Assembly: GCA_036785325.1 (NCBI GenBank)
Contig: JAXIVH010000010.1
Coordinates: forward strand, 6,030,284-6,094,283
Length of the DNA: 64,000 nt
Origin: Urophycis tenuis
Taxonomy: Eukaryota > Chordata > Actinopteri > Gadiformes > Phycidae
Direction of reading: 5' to 3'
Below, piece by piece: positions 23,346 through 34,998 of this stretch. Each line of letters opens with the position of its first letter. Position 1 is the stretch's first letter. Both the position numbers and the translations under genes were made by a program. The notes beneath the pieces were generated by a model. It worked only from the letters and a program-made list of their open reading frames with translations. It searched no databases and was not told the DNA's origin.

Positions 23346-23631
23346 CCGACAATTTTCAGGAGTCGTTCTGAAAGCTTCTGAATGCACACAATAACACAAC
23401 AATCAACACAAACAATAAATGACATATCCAAGTCATGTTTTGTATTTATTATATTGAAGATTTTACTATCAAGTGTGTGAGCAGTGTGGCAGAGTAAAGT
23501 CATTCTCACCTTTAGGTGTAATATATCGCAGATATTTTTCACGAGTCGTTCTGACAGCTTTGCAAGGTCAACACAAAATACACAATCAATAAATGAACAT
23601 GATGATAACAACAAAAACAACAACAACAACA

Positions 23632-23636
23632 ACAAC

Positions 23637-23669
<33 letters not shown>
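23632..23669. repeat. (AAC)n/(TAA)n microsatellite
   Basis: The 3' tail of an L2-clade fragment on the minus strand. It served as the insertion site of the L1 element that follows. Confidence 0.85.
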
Positions 23670-23670
<1 letters not shown>

Positions 23671-23920
23671 CATTTTTTTTTTTTTGGATCAAATTTTTAT
23701 TTTATTTTCTTTCAAACACAAAACAAATAATGATGTACAGTCACTGAACATACCGTTACATCAATCCCCCCCACCCCCCACACAGACACACCTAGAATAA
23801 GGGAAGAGAAAAAAAAAAAAAAAAGAAAAAAAAAGGGACTACAGGGACAGTTAACATAGACTTGCTGAGTGATTCACGGTGCTAAGTGAGGTAGAACAGA
23901 TAAACAACGGACCACAAGGA

Positions 23921-24556
23921 TCAGAGTGAGCCCTTCAATGTTTCAGCTGTAGCGAGCCACATATTCACATTTGCCTCTTTGGCCCCATTTATGCGGGCTG
24001 TCGATAGCTCCATATACACAACATCACGAAAAGTTAGAACCCACTGTCTGATGGTCAAAGTGTGAGGGGGCTTCCAGCGTACTGCGATCATCTTCTTAGC
24101 AGCTGTTAAACCTGCTAGCAATACACGTTTCTGACATTCAGGGGCTCGGAACGCCGAAAGATCATTTAATAATAACACTGGTATGGTCACAGGCACTGTC
24201 TCCGATATGAGTGCTGTCAGCTCAGCGGCCACACCCTGCCAAAATCGAGCAACGGGGGGGCATTCCCACACCATGTGGAGGAAAGTGCCAGGGGTTCCCA
24301 ATGTACACAGAGTGCATGAGGGATCATTGATGACTTTCATAAGATGTAGCTTACAAGGAGTCAGGTAGGTCCTGTGTATGAAATTATAATGGATCTGTTG
24401 GTGGTCAGGATTTCGAGAGGCGAGTTTGATATTGACCCACACCTTGTCCCAATCAAAATCCTCGTCCAGACCGGGGACATCGCCCCTCCACACCCTGTTT
24501 ACTGGGAGCGTTTTGTAGGTGGCCTCAAGTAAGTATAAGTATAGAGTGGATACCAT
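23921..24556 (-). pseudogene. L1 ORF2, C-terminal part
   Basis: Continues the L1 reading frame after a break near 24556-24572. It contains a cysteine-rich segment, CTLCTLGTPGTFLHMVWECP, of the type found at the end of fish L1/Tx1 ORF2 proteins. A stop and a frame change separate it from the reverse-transcriptase part, so the protein is not made as one chain. Confidence 0.75.
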
Positions 24557-24571
24557 TCCCCTCGCAGCTCT

Positions 24572-26668
24572 TTAAGTAACAATCAATTCATGAAGTGGAT
24601 GTGTAGGCAGCGGGTGCTGCCAGGGTACCCTGTGTGCTTTAAGGGCTGCCCTCAGTTGCAAATAAAAAAAGAAGGACGTGCCTGGCATATTGAAGCTATT
24701 CTTAATGTCTTGAAAGGAGCGTAAACCATCTAAGTCGAAAATATCACCCAAAAAATGTATCCCTCCTTTTTCCCACTGAGAGTAGGTGACAGGTCTCCCC
24801 CAAATCAGTAAACCTTTATTATTAAAAATAGGAGACTGTAGGTGCCATCTGCAAGATATATTACAAATCCTTTCCGCTGAGCGCCAGACCTGGATCAGAT
24901 GAGTCACAATGGGGCCGCAACGTAATTGACTTTGCTGTACAGAAATATTTGCAAATAAAACGTCTGCCAAAGACCACGGGTGCACCATCCTTTCTTCCAT
25001 TGTACGCCAAGAAACTGCCGACTGAGAGTCAAACCATGTGACAAGGGGTCTAAGAGTGAAGGACCAGTGGTAAAGTTTAAAGTTGGGCACCGCTAAGCCC
25101 CCATCTAATCTCCTGCGCTGGACAGTGGCAAATCTAAGACGGGGTCTCTTCCCATTCCATATGAATTTCGAAACGGCCGCATGAAGCTTACCCCAGTATC
25201 CAGCAGGGGGAGAGAGGGGGACCATGGAGCTGACAAAATTTATTCTGGGCACTACATTCATTTTGACAATAGAAATGCGTGCCTGGAGTGAGTTGGGCAG
25301 GCTGGCCCATCTTTCTAAATCACCCAAGACTTTGTTCAGTGATTCAGTATAATTGTGCTTCACAATAAGATGTAGAGAGGAAAATATTTCGATGCCCAGG
25401 TATTTAAAATGTGGAACGGAGGGAATATTGGAGGGCAAAGGAGAGGTCTTGGCCGCTTCATTCAGTGGCAGCAAAGCTGACTTTGACCTATTGATTTTAA
25501 ACCCTGATAGCGCACCAAACTCATCCAACATTGATAAAAGGTGGGGGGCAGACTGCAACGGGTCTCCCAGAAAGACTAAAATGTCGTCAGCGTAAAGTGC
25601 CAGGTGATGGTGTGTGTTATGAACAGTTATGGGTTTAATAACTGATGATAACCGGATCATCTGCGCCAAGGGTTCAAGCGATAGAGCAAACAGCGTCGGG
25701 CTCAAAGGGCAGCCTTGACGAGATGATCTAGACACTGGGAACAGAGTGGAGCAAATGTTACCAGTAAGAACCATTGCAGAGGGATTTGAATATAACAACT
25801 GTATCATTTTTATAAAGCTTTCTCCAAAACCCATCGCTCCCAAAACCGACCACAAAAAGGACCACTCAAGGCGGTCGAAAGCCTTCATCGCGTCTAGGGA
25901 TAAAACAGCTGCCGGAGTTTTAAGGTCTGCTGCTGCGTCAATTATATGCAGCAGTCGGCGGACATTGTCAGAGGCCATACGTGACTTCATAAAGCCGGTC
26001 TGGTCACAGTGAACTAGTGATGATATATGAGGTTGCAGGCGACGGGAGAGTGCCTTGGCATATATTTTAACATCGGCATTCAACAGGCTAAGGGGCCTAT
26101 AACTACTACATTCTGCTGGGTTTTTATCTTTCTTCAGTAGTAAGCTTATTACAGCTATATTGACATCCCTAGAGAAAGCACCTTTCTCTATTGAAAAGTG
26201 GATCATACTGAGAAGCAATGGGCCAAGGAGGTCCCAAAAAGCGGCGTAAAATTCTGGTGGAATGCCGTCGAGCCCGGTTGATTTGCCCCTTTGCATACTT
26301 AGCACAGCCTTTTTAAGTTCCTCAAGAGAAATCGGTCCTTCTAAATCATTTGCCTCCTCCACTGCAAGGCGAGGTAACTGTAATTGAGCCAAAAAATCGT
26401 CACACTTGTCTTTGTCGAGAGATATATCTGATTTGTACAGGTCAGAGTAAAAACTACGAAAAGTGTTGTTGATCTGTGTTGGATCAGTGGTGATACCTCC
26501 TGACTGTAATTTGACTGAAGAAATATCGGAGAACTGCTCATTTGACCTAATCTTCATCGCCAACAGGTGGCTGGGCCTTGACCCATGAAAATAATACCGT
26601 TGCCTGGTCCTATGGATTAAAAACTCTGACTGGCGTCTGAGGATGATGTTAATGTCTTTTCTTACCAC
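24572..26668 (-). pseudogene. L1 ORF2 reverse transcriptase, truncated
   Basis: 698 codons, open throughout. Reverse-transcriptase motifs run in order: GKSTGLDGIPPEFY, SSYRPLSLLN, LSLDAMKAFDRLEW, SRQGCPLSP, and the catalytic LYADDILVFL, then the thumb region with FKYLGI. The frame starts inside the protein (the sequence stays open up to the 5' truncation), so the endonuclease is missing. It cannot retrotranspose alone. Confidence 0.85.
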
Positions 26669-26699
26669 CTCATGCTGTGAAACTATAATAATGCATTTT

Positions 26700-26748
26700 G
26701 TTTAAAGGCGCCTTTCAAAGCACTCAAGCATTCACCCTACAGACAAGT

Positions 26749-26784
<36 letters not shown>

Positions 26785-27020
26785 TAGTGAGTAACAGTGG
26801 CATACTCTGTCAGTGTGGGACACTGGTGCCAGGCTGTGAAGGGTCTTGAAAGTAAGGAGTAGAATCTTAAAATCAATGCGTGATTTGATAGGGAGCCAGT
26901 AAAGTTGCTGCAGGGCAGGAGTGATGTGTTCAATAGATGGAGTGCTGGTGATGATACAGGCGGCTGCGTTCTAAACCAGTTGGAGTTTATATATGAACAT
27001 ATCCAATAGATGTTTTGCAT
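26700..27020 (-). mobile_element. L2-clade LINE fragment, remainder
   Basis: Resumes the L2 fragment split by the L1: a TTAAAGGCGCCTTTCAAAGCACTCAAG 3' motif in part, a poly(A) run at 26753-26779, then codons for QQLYWLPIKSRIDF-type sequence on the minus strand. Parts of the body present in the copies at 5145 and 31329 are missing. Confidence 0.7.
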
Positions 27021-27059
27021 TTCTTAAATTAACACCCAGCTAAAAAACTTAAATTAACC

Positions 27060-28367
27060 AAACTGATAACAGAGGGTCTCAAATGTCAATCCAGGGGTTT
27101 TGCCTGCCCGCAAGACCTGTATTTCGCACCCTGATTTTAAGTTTCTGGTAGCTTACGAGTATCTCACCCTTCTCCGTCGAAAACATGGCGGGAGAAAGGA
27201 GGCTGATCCATTTCTACGAGTTTTTTCGTTTTTAGGACCAAAGTTGTTGCAACTGCACGCAGACCCGTTTTCCTCTGGAAAACATCATGAAAGCAAAGCA
27301 GACGGATTTCAGTTTTTTTTTTTTTTTTTTCAAACTATCAGTATTATGACTAAAACTACTTTTTCATACAGGTGTATTCAGAGCTGTTTTAAAAGTGTTT
27401 AAAATAAACCAACCGTCTTTTTTCATCTTTTGTCTTCACACGTTACGTCTCCTGACGAAAATCCGCTCCTCCGAGCTTCAGTTTGGTTTGTTTCAGCAGG
27501 TAGGCCTACTGCAATCCAATGTGAACTGTGGCAGTCTGCACACCACCTGATACATTGAATACAATGCATTCAGGACACTGTGAGGTTGTATTTTGTGTAG
27601 CCCCACCTACACAGTTTGTCACTCAAAGCATACGTTTGGTTTGTTTCTGGTAATCCAACCAACTGAACCGTGACAATTGGCATAACAACCAGACAAACCT
27701 GTTGACTGAACTTTTATGTTTATAGCCCTGCCCAGCGCTATTTGTCTCTCTGTACCCCGCCTAACAGTCTGGAATTTCAAGTAGAAGTCGTTCATTGTCA
27801 TAGCATCACTTACAGTCTTACTTAAAGTATGACCGCACGTCATAGTGACGTGCGGATGACGTGCGTTTAGGGGAAATTATGAGAACAAAATAACTGTAGC
27901 GGCGATCAACAACAGAAAATGCCACTTCGGGGGACCTCGAAAATATGAAAGAAACAAAAGTACAAACAACACGATAGAAACCAGTGAATGAATGAATGAA
28001 ACTTTGAATATACTTTATGAATCTTACATGTTACAGTGATTAATACAGCAGCAATATTTTTTTTTAATTCCATAGTAATTATCTCCGTAAGGCATAATCT
28101 CATTATGCATTTGACTGTCCGTCCGCAGTCCGCTGTTAACGTGCCCAAAGCTGACAATGTGTTGCCGATCATCAAATATGTTTAATACTCAAATAAATAT
28201 TCAGCCTGCATTGGTCTATGAATGTGGGTGATTCGTATTGTATCTGAACAATATATGAAGAGCTTCTCCTTCAGTTCACGAAATCCGTGTAGCCGCAGCA
28301 GCTTCTCCAGTCCCGGAGAAGTGCCGCGTCAGAGCGCAGTGCCAATACGCACGGTCATTCACTGTGT
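27060..28367. repeat. Unit spacer block, copy B
   Basis: Paralogous to 5640-7160 and 54840-55900 (shared GGGGTCTCAAGTGTCAATC-like start, TAGCCCCACC box near 27600, GCGGCGATCAACAACAGAAA near 27900, which matches 55628). No coding exon is recognised. Confidence 0.5.
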
Positions 28368-28982
28368 GAAGAATGCTATTGTTGCCAGGCACGAGACTTT
28401 ATGGTTTTGATGTGAGGCTGACGTCACTGCACTCCGGTAATGCAATTCATGGTGGCAGTGATGTGGGTTACCACTTCGGCAATTATCCTCCATGCGCAAA
28501 AAAGTACCCGAAGTGACACTAATGCCCTTCACACACTTTACTTATCCAGGTGATACAAATCTGCTTCTCCGTGCATACATTTGGTTTGTTTCAGCCAACT
28601 AATTGCGAACCGTGGCAGTTGAACCAAAATTTAGCTTTGAAATACGTGTTGTGTAATAAAATAGATACTTTTGGTTATTTCATCACCAGAAAATAGTCCT
28701 AAACAGGGCCAGGCCTGCTGAGAAGCACACATTATGCAGATATACGATGAAGCTCCTCACAGTGCACTGCACCATGCTGCCCTCTTGAGGTAAGGGAAGG
28801 TAAGGTCCCATGGAACGATTTACAAATGGGGTTCGGCTGATAAATGACCACATTATCAAAACTGTAGCTCTGAAAATTATTTAAATGTTTCACAAGGCAT
28901 TTTACTAAGGATGTTTCCATTAGATGTATTTGTTTGACTTTCATCCTTTTAAGTTTCCATGACAACGCCGAAACAATATGCT

Positions 28983-29455
28983 TAAGCAATGTAGCCTGGG
29001 AATTCCCATGCTGCTTTGCGCGCGATTTCATTCTCACTGCAAAGACAGCCTGGAAACCACCGCCCTTATTTTCCCCTGAGTTAGGGAACCAATCACAGAA
29101 CGGGGGGGCAGCAAGACGATGAAGACGTCTATGCGCGACACCGAAGCTTGTAGCGTGTTAATCCAACATGGCAGCGGACACAACGTTACCGTTCGATGCA
29201 GCCTTAGAAAGTGTATTAAGTAGCTTTTGTAGCAATTAATTTAATTTTAGTAGCTAATTTTTAGTAGCAATTGGCTATGAATCGCACGCAAAGCAGCATG
29301 TGAAGAACCAGACGCCATTTGATAGACATTCGTAGCGCCCAATAAACGGCTCTAGGCATTCGTAAACCACGCCTCAAATACGAGAAAATGCACACCTAGT
29401 TCCCAGACCACCATCTCATCGAGATGTGGACGCGTCAGCCAGGCTATAAGCAATG
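28983..29455. mobile_element. 455-bp MITE with 9-bp TSD, copy 1
   Basis: The element is 28992-29446 with ends TAGCCTGG and CCAGGCTA, flanked by TAAGCAATG (28983-28991 and 29447-29455). The empty site is present in the sister unit at 42136-42148. There is no ORF. Nine-base duplications are typical of Mutator-like elements, but the ends do not otherwise identify the superfamily. Confidence 0.85.
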
Positions 29456-30048
29456 TGGAAGTCAAGAATATTGAAATATCAGCTGATCAAGTTGAGGAAA
29501 GTTATTATTACTATTACATTATTATCATTGTACAATTGATTGTATAACTTAGATGTTAGCTTAATAAACCACGACGAGCTTTGCCGTTGTTGGAAAGGCA
29601 AAGCCAAGGTTGCCTACTTGAAGTATACTTACTTGAAGAGCTTAATTATTCTTCATTCTTATCATGGTGAATAGTGTCACCTGGCTGGAAACATCTCAGG
29701 AGATTAACTTTGCTGACTTCAAGTTCACATCACATATCACATCACATCACATCACTCACCACTACCAGAAGCAGGAATCCAATAAGAGTGAAAAGAGAAA
29801 GAGCAGCTCCATTCCATTTGGATTTTATAAACTTAGCGATAGACAAGAGAAATGGTCGTCTGTAATTAACTGCATTGTCAATGAATGACTTACAACACAA
29901 CTGGAATATAGGCCTACACTAAAGTAACAAGTAGAAAGGAATACCAGAATCTGAAACATGTAAGCACACACACATTGGAGGACAGTTTGGGTGACTTTCA
30001 GCATCCACAATGGCCTCCTGTTTTCCTGTGTGTTGCCCTCTACCATAA
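29456..30048. other. Non-coding stretch of the segmental duplication
   Basis: Paralogous to 42147-42738. Small open frames around 29664-29888 depend on short TCACA repeats and carry no domain I recognise. I see no gene here. Confidence 0.5.
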
Positions 30049-30785
30049 CAACAACAACAACAACAATAATAATAATAATAATAATGCATTCTATTTAAAG
30101 GCGCCTTTCAAAGCACTCAAGGACACCTTACAAGACATTCATAAACAACATAACGTAAACATAAACGCTTACCGTACCGTGCTATTTCTTTGTGTATGCT
30201 ATTACTTCTATGATGTATGTATATTTTTGTATATTTATGTATATTGTTACATATGTTTATATTAGATATTTACATTTCTATATGCTACTGTTCAGTACTC
30301 TTCTTCACTTCTGCACTGCCTTTTCTTTTCCCGGAGTAACAAATGCAATTTCCCTCAAGAATCATTAAAGTATTTCTGTCTGTCTGTGTTTACAAGGATA
30401 GCAGTGCAGGTTGATGTAAGTGAGGGATGAAGACGATTGATGTTGCGTATATGAAAGTAAGCAGACCGAGTAACATTATTGATGGGGGTCTCGACAGGTA
30501 AAGTGCTGTTCAAGATGACACCCAAGCTCTTTACCTGAGGGGAAGGGCAGTGGCATTGTTGAACATGTCGATGTCATTGATGGACATGGAAAAGTGTTGC
30601 TAAGGTGAATTTGGTGCCGATAAGGAGGACTTCAGTTTTGTTGCTGTTGAATTTGCGTTCATTTCCAGTAGGCAGACGGACAGAACTTTGGGTGGTAGAG
30701 TGGCAGTAGGCTTAGTGGAAATGTACAGCTGGGTATCATCAGCGTAACAGTGGAATTGAATGTGACATTTCCTAAGCATATAGTC
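30049..30785 (-). mobile_element. L2-clade LINE fragments and a Rex1-like tail
   Basis: A (AAC)n/(AAT)n tail followed by AAGGCGCCTTTCAAAGCACTC marks an L2 3' end at 30049-30130. A plus-strand end with GAATCATTAAAGTATTTCTGTCTGTCTG lies at about 30350-30388. The minus strand at 30600-30785 encodes HIQFHCYADDTQLYISTKP, the catalytic core of an L2 reverse transcriptase, abutting the B30.2 exon remnant. All parts are dead and recur at 42741-43475. Confidence 0.65.
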
Positions 30786-30789
30786 CCAC

Positions 30790-31040
30790 CTGCAGTATCC
30801 GGTCCAGTTCCTGATCAATCTCTCTGAGGATGAGTTTAGATTCATACAGGGTGAAGTCCACAGGCTCTGGTCCAGTGGGATCCACACTCTATGAAGGAGG
30901 TCATGAGAACAACTCAAGCTACTGATCAAAGTCCAACAATCATGCTGAGTAGCTGGCAGAGTAACTTCATTCTCACCTTTTGGTGTAATATCTTGCAGAC
31001 AATTTTCATGAGTCGTTCTGACAGCTTTGCAAGGCACACA
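30790..31040 (-). pseudogene. B30.2 gene remnant B': first exons only
   Basis: The 33-codon exon (30790-30888, YESKLILREIDQELDRILQ) and the exon upstream of it (about 30977-31035) are present and open, but they end directly at an L2 reverse-transcriptase fragment. No later exon follows. The same structure is at 43479-43727. Confidence 0.7.
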
Positions 31041-31059
31041 AATTACACAATCAATAAAT

Positions 31060-32340
31060 GAAAATAATAATAATAATAATAACAACAACAACAACAACAA
31101 CAACATAAATAATAATAATAATGATGCATTTTATTTAAAGGTGCCTTTCAAAGCACTCAAGGACACCTTACAGACAAGTTAAAATACATAAATAAATAAA
31201 TAAATAAATAAAATAAACAAGTAGTGAGTAACAGTGGCATACTTTGTCAGTGTGTGACAGAGTATGCCTCTCGTAATAAGTGTGTTTCTAGGCACGATTC
31301 AAAGGTGGAGACAGAGTCAGAAGTGTGAATGTCTGATGGGAGAGAATTCCACAGGCGGGGAGCAGATCAGCTAAAAGCTCTTGACCCCATGGTGGATAGG
31401 TTGGCAGATGGAGCTGAGAGCTGGATGGCAGAAGAGGATCGGACAGGGTGTGAAGGTGTGTGGATGTGGATGAGTTCTTGTGGTTCTTGTGGTGCTGTTA
31501 CGACCCCGGCTTGTGAAGGAAAAGGAGGTGTAACACGTTTTGTGGAACTAAAAGAAATGGTAATTTATTTACCACTGTTGGTGAACGTAAACAAATAATA
31601 AAATAAGAAAACATCGACCCTCAGGTCAACAGCCAACGGAAAATATCCCTCTCACAGTGAGCGGGCACAAATGATCTCTTTTAACAAAATAACAACTGAA
31701 AATCACCCCCACGAGGAATACAAATACCATAAACCCAAAAGAGCCACGCAGGACCAAACTAATCAAATAAAATGGCAAAAACCCGAAAACGGAAAACCAA
31801 AACTAAAGCCCCCAAGATAGTACACACAAATGTTCTCTAAACCGGGTATCAATAACTGGAAAAATGCGAGCAACACTAAACACACGCACATCCCCTCCGA
31901 TGTTCGTCTGGGAGAGCCGTTCAGCCTCCGTTTAAGTAGTCTGCGGCTGAGGTGTTCAATGGGGATTGGCCAGCGGCGCAGCCAACCATCTCTCTCGGGG
32001 GAGCCCATTCAGGTCCTGCGGGGGGGGGGGGGGGGGGGGGGGGGGTGGGGGCGAAGTCACCAGGGCCCAGCAGGGAGAAGAGACGGGCTGTAGCAGGAGG
32101 AGGCGGTGGGGCTTTGCACAGTGGCATCCGTAACAGGTGCTAGGTTGTGAAGGATCTGGAAAGTAAGGAGTAGAATCTTAAAACCAATGCATGTTTGATA
32201 GGGAGCCAGTGGAGTTGCTGCAGAGCAGAAGTGATGTGTTCAATAGATGATAGATGGTAATGATACAGGCGGCTATGTCCTGGACCAGTTGGAGTTTATA
32301 TATGAACATATCCAGGAGATGTTTTGCATTTTTTAAATTA
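31060..32340 (-). mobile_element. L2-clade fragment split by a solo LTR
   Basis: An L2 3' end lies in minus orientation (tail at 31060-31120, body with NRSTMGSRAFSRS-type codons near 31390, resuming at 32141 to about 32335). The solo LTR at 31496-32135 interrupts it. It is the same family as the fragments at 5145 and 54530, and the duplicate is at 43750-44990. Confidence 0.75.
31491..32140 (-). mobile_element. Solo LTR (640 bp) with 5-bp TSD
   Basis: LTR 31496-32135 has ends TGTTACG and CGTAACA and is flanked by GGTGC on both sides (31491-31495, 32136-32140). On the minus strand it shows a CCAAT box in GCTGGCCAATCCCC, then ACTACTTAAAC as a possible TATA element, and AATAAA inside GGTAAATAAATTACC, so it probably reads on the minus strand. 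A 26-base G run lies at 32020-32045. No internal region remains, as expected after recombination between two LTRs. It stands about 580 bp upstream of gdf3 exon 2 copy 2. Confidence 0.85.
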
Positions 32341-32435
32341 ACACCCAGCTGAATTAACCAAACTGATAACAATTTGAGTTGTATATGTTGTATATCTCCT
32401 TGCTGTTGCCCTGTGGGCCATGGCAACAATGCATA

Positions 32436-32468
<33 letters not shown>

Positions 32469-32714
32469 TATTGCGTATTTATCTAAGAAGAATTTGTGAG
32501 TAATTAATCATTAGCATGGTCGCCAAAATTAATTCAGTGGCATTGACACCATGTGGTAATAGGCCTATTCACCTATTTATTATGTTCCATATGTATTTTT
32601 TGAAATAATAATTTTTTGTTGACTGTAAGGTGTCTTTTTTAATTCAGAAATCTTGTCCCCATCATTTGGAGACCCACTTTGAAGTGGTTGAACTGTTTGT
32701 TTCTTGTATTGCAG

Positions 32715-33574
32715 GCAGGTTGGTGTCCTGCTGGGGCAGCCAGGGCTGTGTGGAGAAGCACCTGTTCTTCAACATGTCGGTCCTGCAGCCTGTGGAGCAG
32801 CTCTCTCTGGCCCGGCTGGAGGTCAAGTTTCAGTGGGGCGCGCTAAAGGCCCCAGGGTTCTTCCTGGGGCCCCGGGCCCTCGACGTGTCCCTGTATAAAG
32901 TAGTCCGGGCCACTCTCAGGGGAGCCAGCCACGAAGCCAACCGTAGGCTCCTGCTGTCCCAGTCGGTGGCGCTGGGACCCGAGCCCGCCTCCCTCACGCT
33001 GGACCTGACCTCCCTGGCGGAGACCTGGCGCAGAGCGGGCCGCAACTACGGCCTGGTGCTGGCGCTGCGGCCGCAGGGCCCCGACCCGGAGGAGGAGCTC
33101 CTCCCCTTCCAGCCCGGCAACGCGCTCCCGCTGCAGCCGGCAGCTGCGTCCGCTTCGCCGCCGGCCGTCCACGCCGCGCTGGTGGCCGTGTCGCTCAACC
33201 CCGAGCAGTGCCGCGCCAGACGGAGGCGGAGCGCCGTCCACCTGCCCGTGACGCCCAGCAACGTGTGCAAGCCGCGGCGCCTCTACATCGACTTCAAGGA
33301 CGTGGGCTGGCAGGACTGGATCATCGCGCCGCAGGGCTACCTGGCCAACTACTGCCACGGCGAGTGCCCCTTCCCGCTCAGTGAGAGCCTGAACGGCACC
33401 AACCACGCCATCCTGCAGACGCTGGTGCACTCGCTGGACCCGCGCGGGACCCCGCAGCCGTGCTGCGTGCCCATCCGCCTCTCGCCCATCTCCATGCTGT
33501 ACTACGACAACAACGACAACGTGGTGCTGCGGCACTACCAGGACATGGTGGTGGACGAGTGCGGCTGTCGATGA
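32715..33574 (+). CDS. gdf3: gdf3/dvr1 exon 2, copy 2
   Basis: Intact open exon like copy 1: propeptide with FFNMS, furin site RARRRR, 114-residue mature ligand with seven cysteines and the stop after CGCR. The acceptor TTGCAG precedes 32715, with a further in-frame acceptor TTTTAATTCAG before 32648. It shares with copy 3 the residues RGASHEANRR, LALRPQG, LNPEQC, PSNVCK and ISMLYY against copy 1, and has its own S in ASASPPAV. The 3' UTR follows with AATAAA at 33683-33688. About 240 bp of the presumed intron upstream is shared with the other copies, and before that come an L2 fragment, the solo LTR and a (CA)n tract. There is no exon 1 anywhere between copy 1 and this exon. Confidence 0.9.
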
Positions 33575-34095
33575 GTGTGCGAGGACGCCTCTGGGCAACA
33601 CGAGTGCTCAAGACCCTGGTGGTGGGACAGGGGTCCAGAAGTTTTACATTTTGCGTAGGATACTTTTTGTTATGTGTTTTTTAATAAAGAACTGTGTTGT
33701 GAAAAGTACTGTTCATTTTCAGGGGTTTTTTTTATGTTTGGTATATTTGGCATGTGAAAAACGATGGATATCTTTCTGGAGTAATTTTTCATAGCCTGAA
33801 CGGCTGAATGCTGCTCTCTTCAGGTAAGAGGAGGAATTGTCTCATCAAATGATAAATAAAAAGAATATAAAAATAAAAATACTTTTAATCGTTTACTTCT
33901 TTTAGGGATTTGAATAATTTATTCGTTATGTTTCTGAGGAATAATATAAATGTACTCAGAATTTCAATTCATTGCACATTTGTCTTTAGTTGGGCAGTGC
34001 TTCAGAAGTAAATAAGAAATGACTGCTGATGACGCTGATACGTTCTCTATTTGTTGATGAACCCCACCCAGTTCAAACATTTCAACCAGTTTCAT

Positions 34096-34569
34096 GCATT
34101 GGGGTAGCCTGGGAATTCCCATGCTGCTTTGCGCGCGATTTCATTCTCACTGCAAAGACAGTCTGGAAACCACCGCCCTTATTTTCCCCTGAGTTAGGGA
34201 ACCAATCACAGAACGGGGGGGGCAGCAATACGATGACGACGTCTATGCACGACACCGAAGCTTGTAGCGTGTTAATCCAACATGGCAGCGGACACAACGT
34301 TACCGTTCGATGCAGCTTTAGAAAGTGTATTAAGTAGCTTTTGTAGCAATTAATTTAATTTTAGTAGCTATTTTTTTGTAGCAATTGGCTATGAATCGCG
34401 CGCAAAGCAGCATGTGAAGAACCAGACGCCATTTGATAGACATTCGTAGCGCCCAATAAACGGCTCAAGGCATTCGTAAACCACGCCTCAAATACGAGAA
34501 AATGCACACCTAGTTCCCAGACCACCATCTCATCGAGATGTGGACGCGTCAGCCAGGCTAGCATTGGGG
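34096..34569. mobile_element. 456-bp MITE with 9-bp TSD, copy 2
   Basis: The element is 34105-34560, near-identical to 28992-29446, with ends TAGCCTGG and CCAGGCTA and TSD GCATTGGGG (34096-34104, 34561-34569). The empty site is present in units A and C, for example CATGCATTGGGGCGTTTAC near 10397. Confidence 0.9.
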
Positions 34570-34706
34570 CGTTTACTGCTTCAAAATACGGTTCTTAACG
34601 AAGCTGTCACATTTTTAGAGAGAAAATGTGCGTGAATGCATGCATATTCATGGCTTTTTTTTCAGTTGTGCCAAGTTAAGTCACGTAAACACAAAAAGTG
34701 GTGAAT

Positions 34707-34998
34707 TCATGCGAGTCCTTCTCCATCTCAATGGTACCAAACACAGGAAGAACAGCCGTAGAGTAATTCGATGAGGCTGACATTGAAGGAGGTCGCATAT
34801 CCCCCTTTGGCACATCTGTCTCGCTTTGTGACTGGAAACGTCATGGCCATGAGCTGGCCCAGCCGCAGCTTCAGAGTCCAGTAAGCCGTCGTCGCATTCA
34901 GACTTTTAAAGGCTTTTCAGGGTGCAGACTAGCGGACCACCCATATCCTCCACTGTCTTGCCTCTGATGTCCACCTCACATTAGTACTTTCCGGAAGC
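34707..34998 (-). pseudogene. Degenerate B30.2 exon fragment
   Basis: Aligns with the B30.2 exon of copies A, C and D (ACTGGAAACGTCATGGCC, GAGTCCAGTAAGCC, GACCACCCATATCCTCCACT) but lacks its middle and is out of frame. A sister fragment lies at 46925-47235. It shows that each unit once carried a second B30.2 copy next to gdf3. Confidence 0.75.

Larger units (their letters stand above)
23662..26699 (-). mobile_element. 5'-truncated L1-type LINE with 15-bp TSD
   Basis: The insert is 23677-26684 and is flanked by ATAATAATGCATTTT at 23662-23676 and 26685-26699. The poly(A) end is at the low-coordinate side (T run at about 23673-23685 on the plus strand). A further A-rich stretch on the plus strand near 23812-23835 lies in the 3' UTR. 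The 5' end is cut within ORF2, so the endonuclease domain is absent. The element sits inside an older L2 fragment whose second half resumes at 26700. Confidence 0.9.
28368..33900. repeat. Segmental duplication, left copy
   Basis: Near-identical to about 41500-46520, except for the MITE at 28992-29446 and small indels in microsatellites and a poly(G) tract. It includes a B30.2 exon remnant, L2 fragments, a solo LTR and gdf3 exon 2 copy 2. This is the youngest duplication visible in the array. Confidence 0.85.

Noticed and set aside
23484..23747. Asn-rich plus-strand frame
   Set aside because: A translation of the (AAC)n/(AAT)n microsatellite. The minus-strand leucine-rich frame there has the same origin.
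28732..29037. 101-codon minus-strand frame, partly repeated at 41888-42157
   Set aside because: It crosses the end of a MITE inserted at 28992, and the repeat is explained by segmental duplication. I recognise no domain and see no splice or start context.
29664..29888. Plus-strand frame with His/Ser/Thr-rich repeats, repeated at 42356
   Set aside because: It is driven by a short TCACA repeat, duplicated with the segment, and has no domain or splice context.
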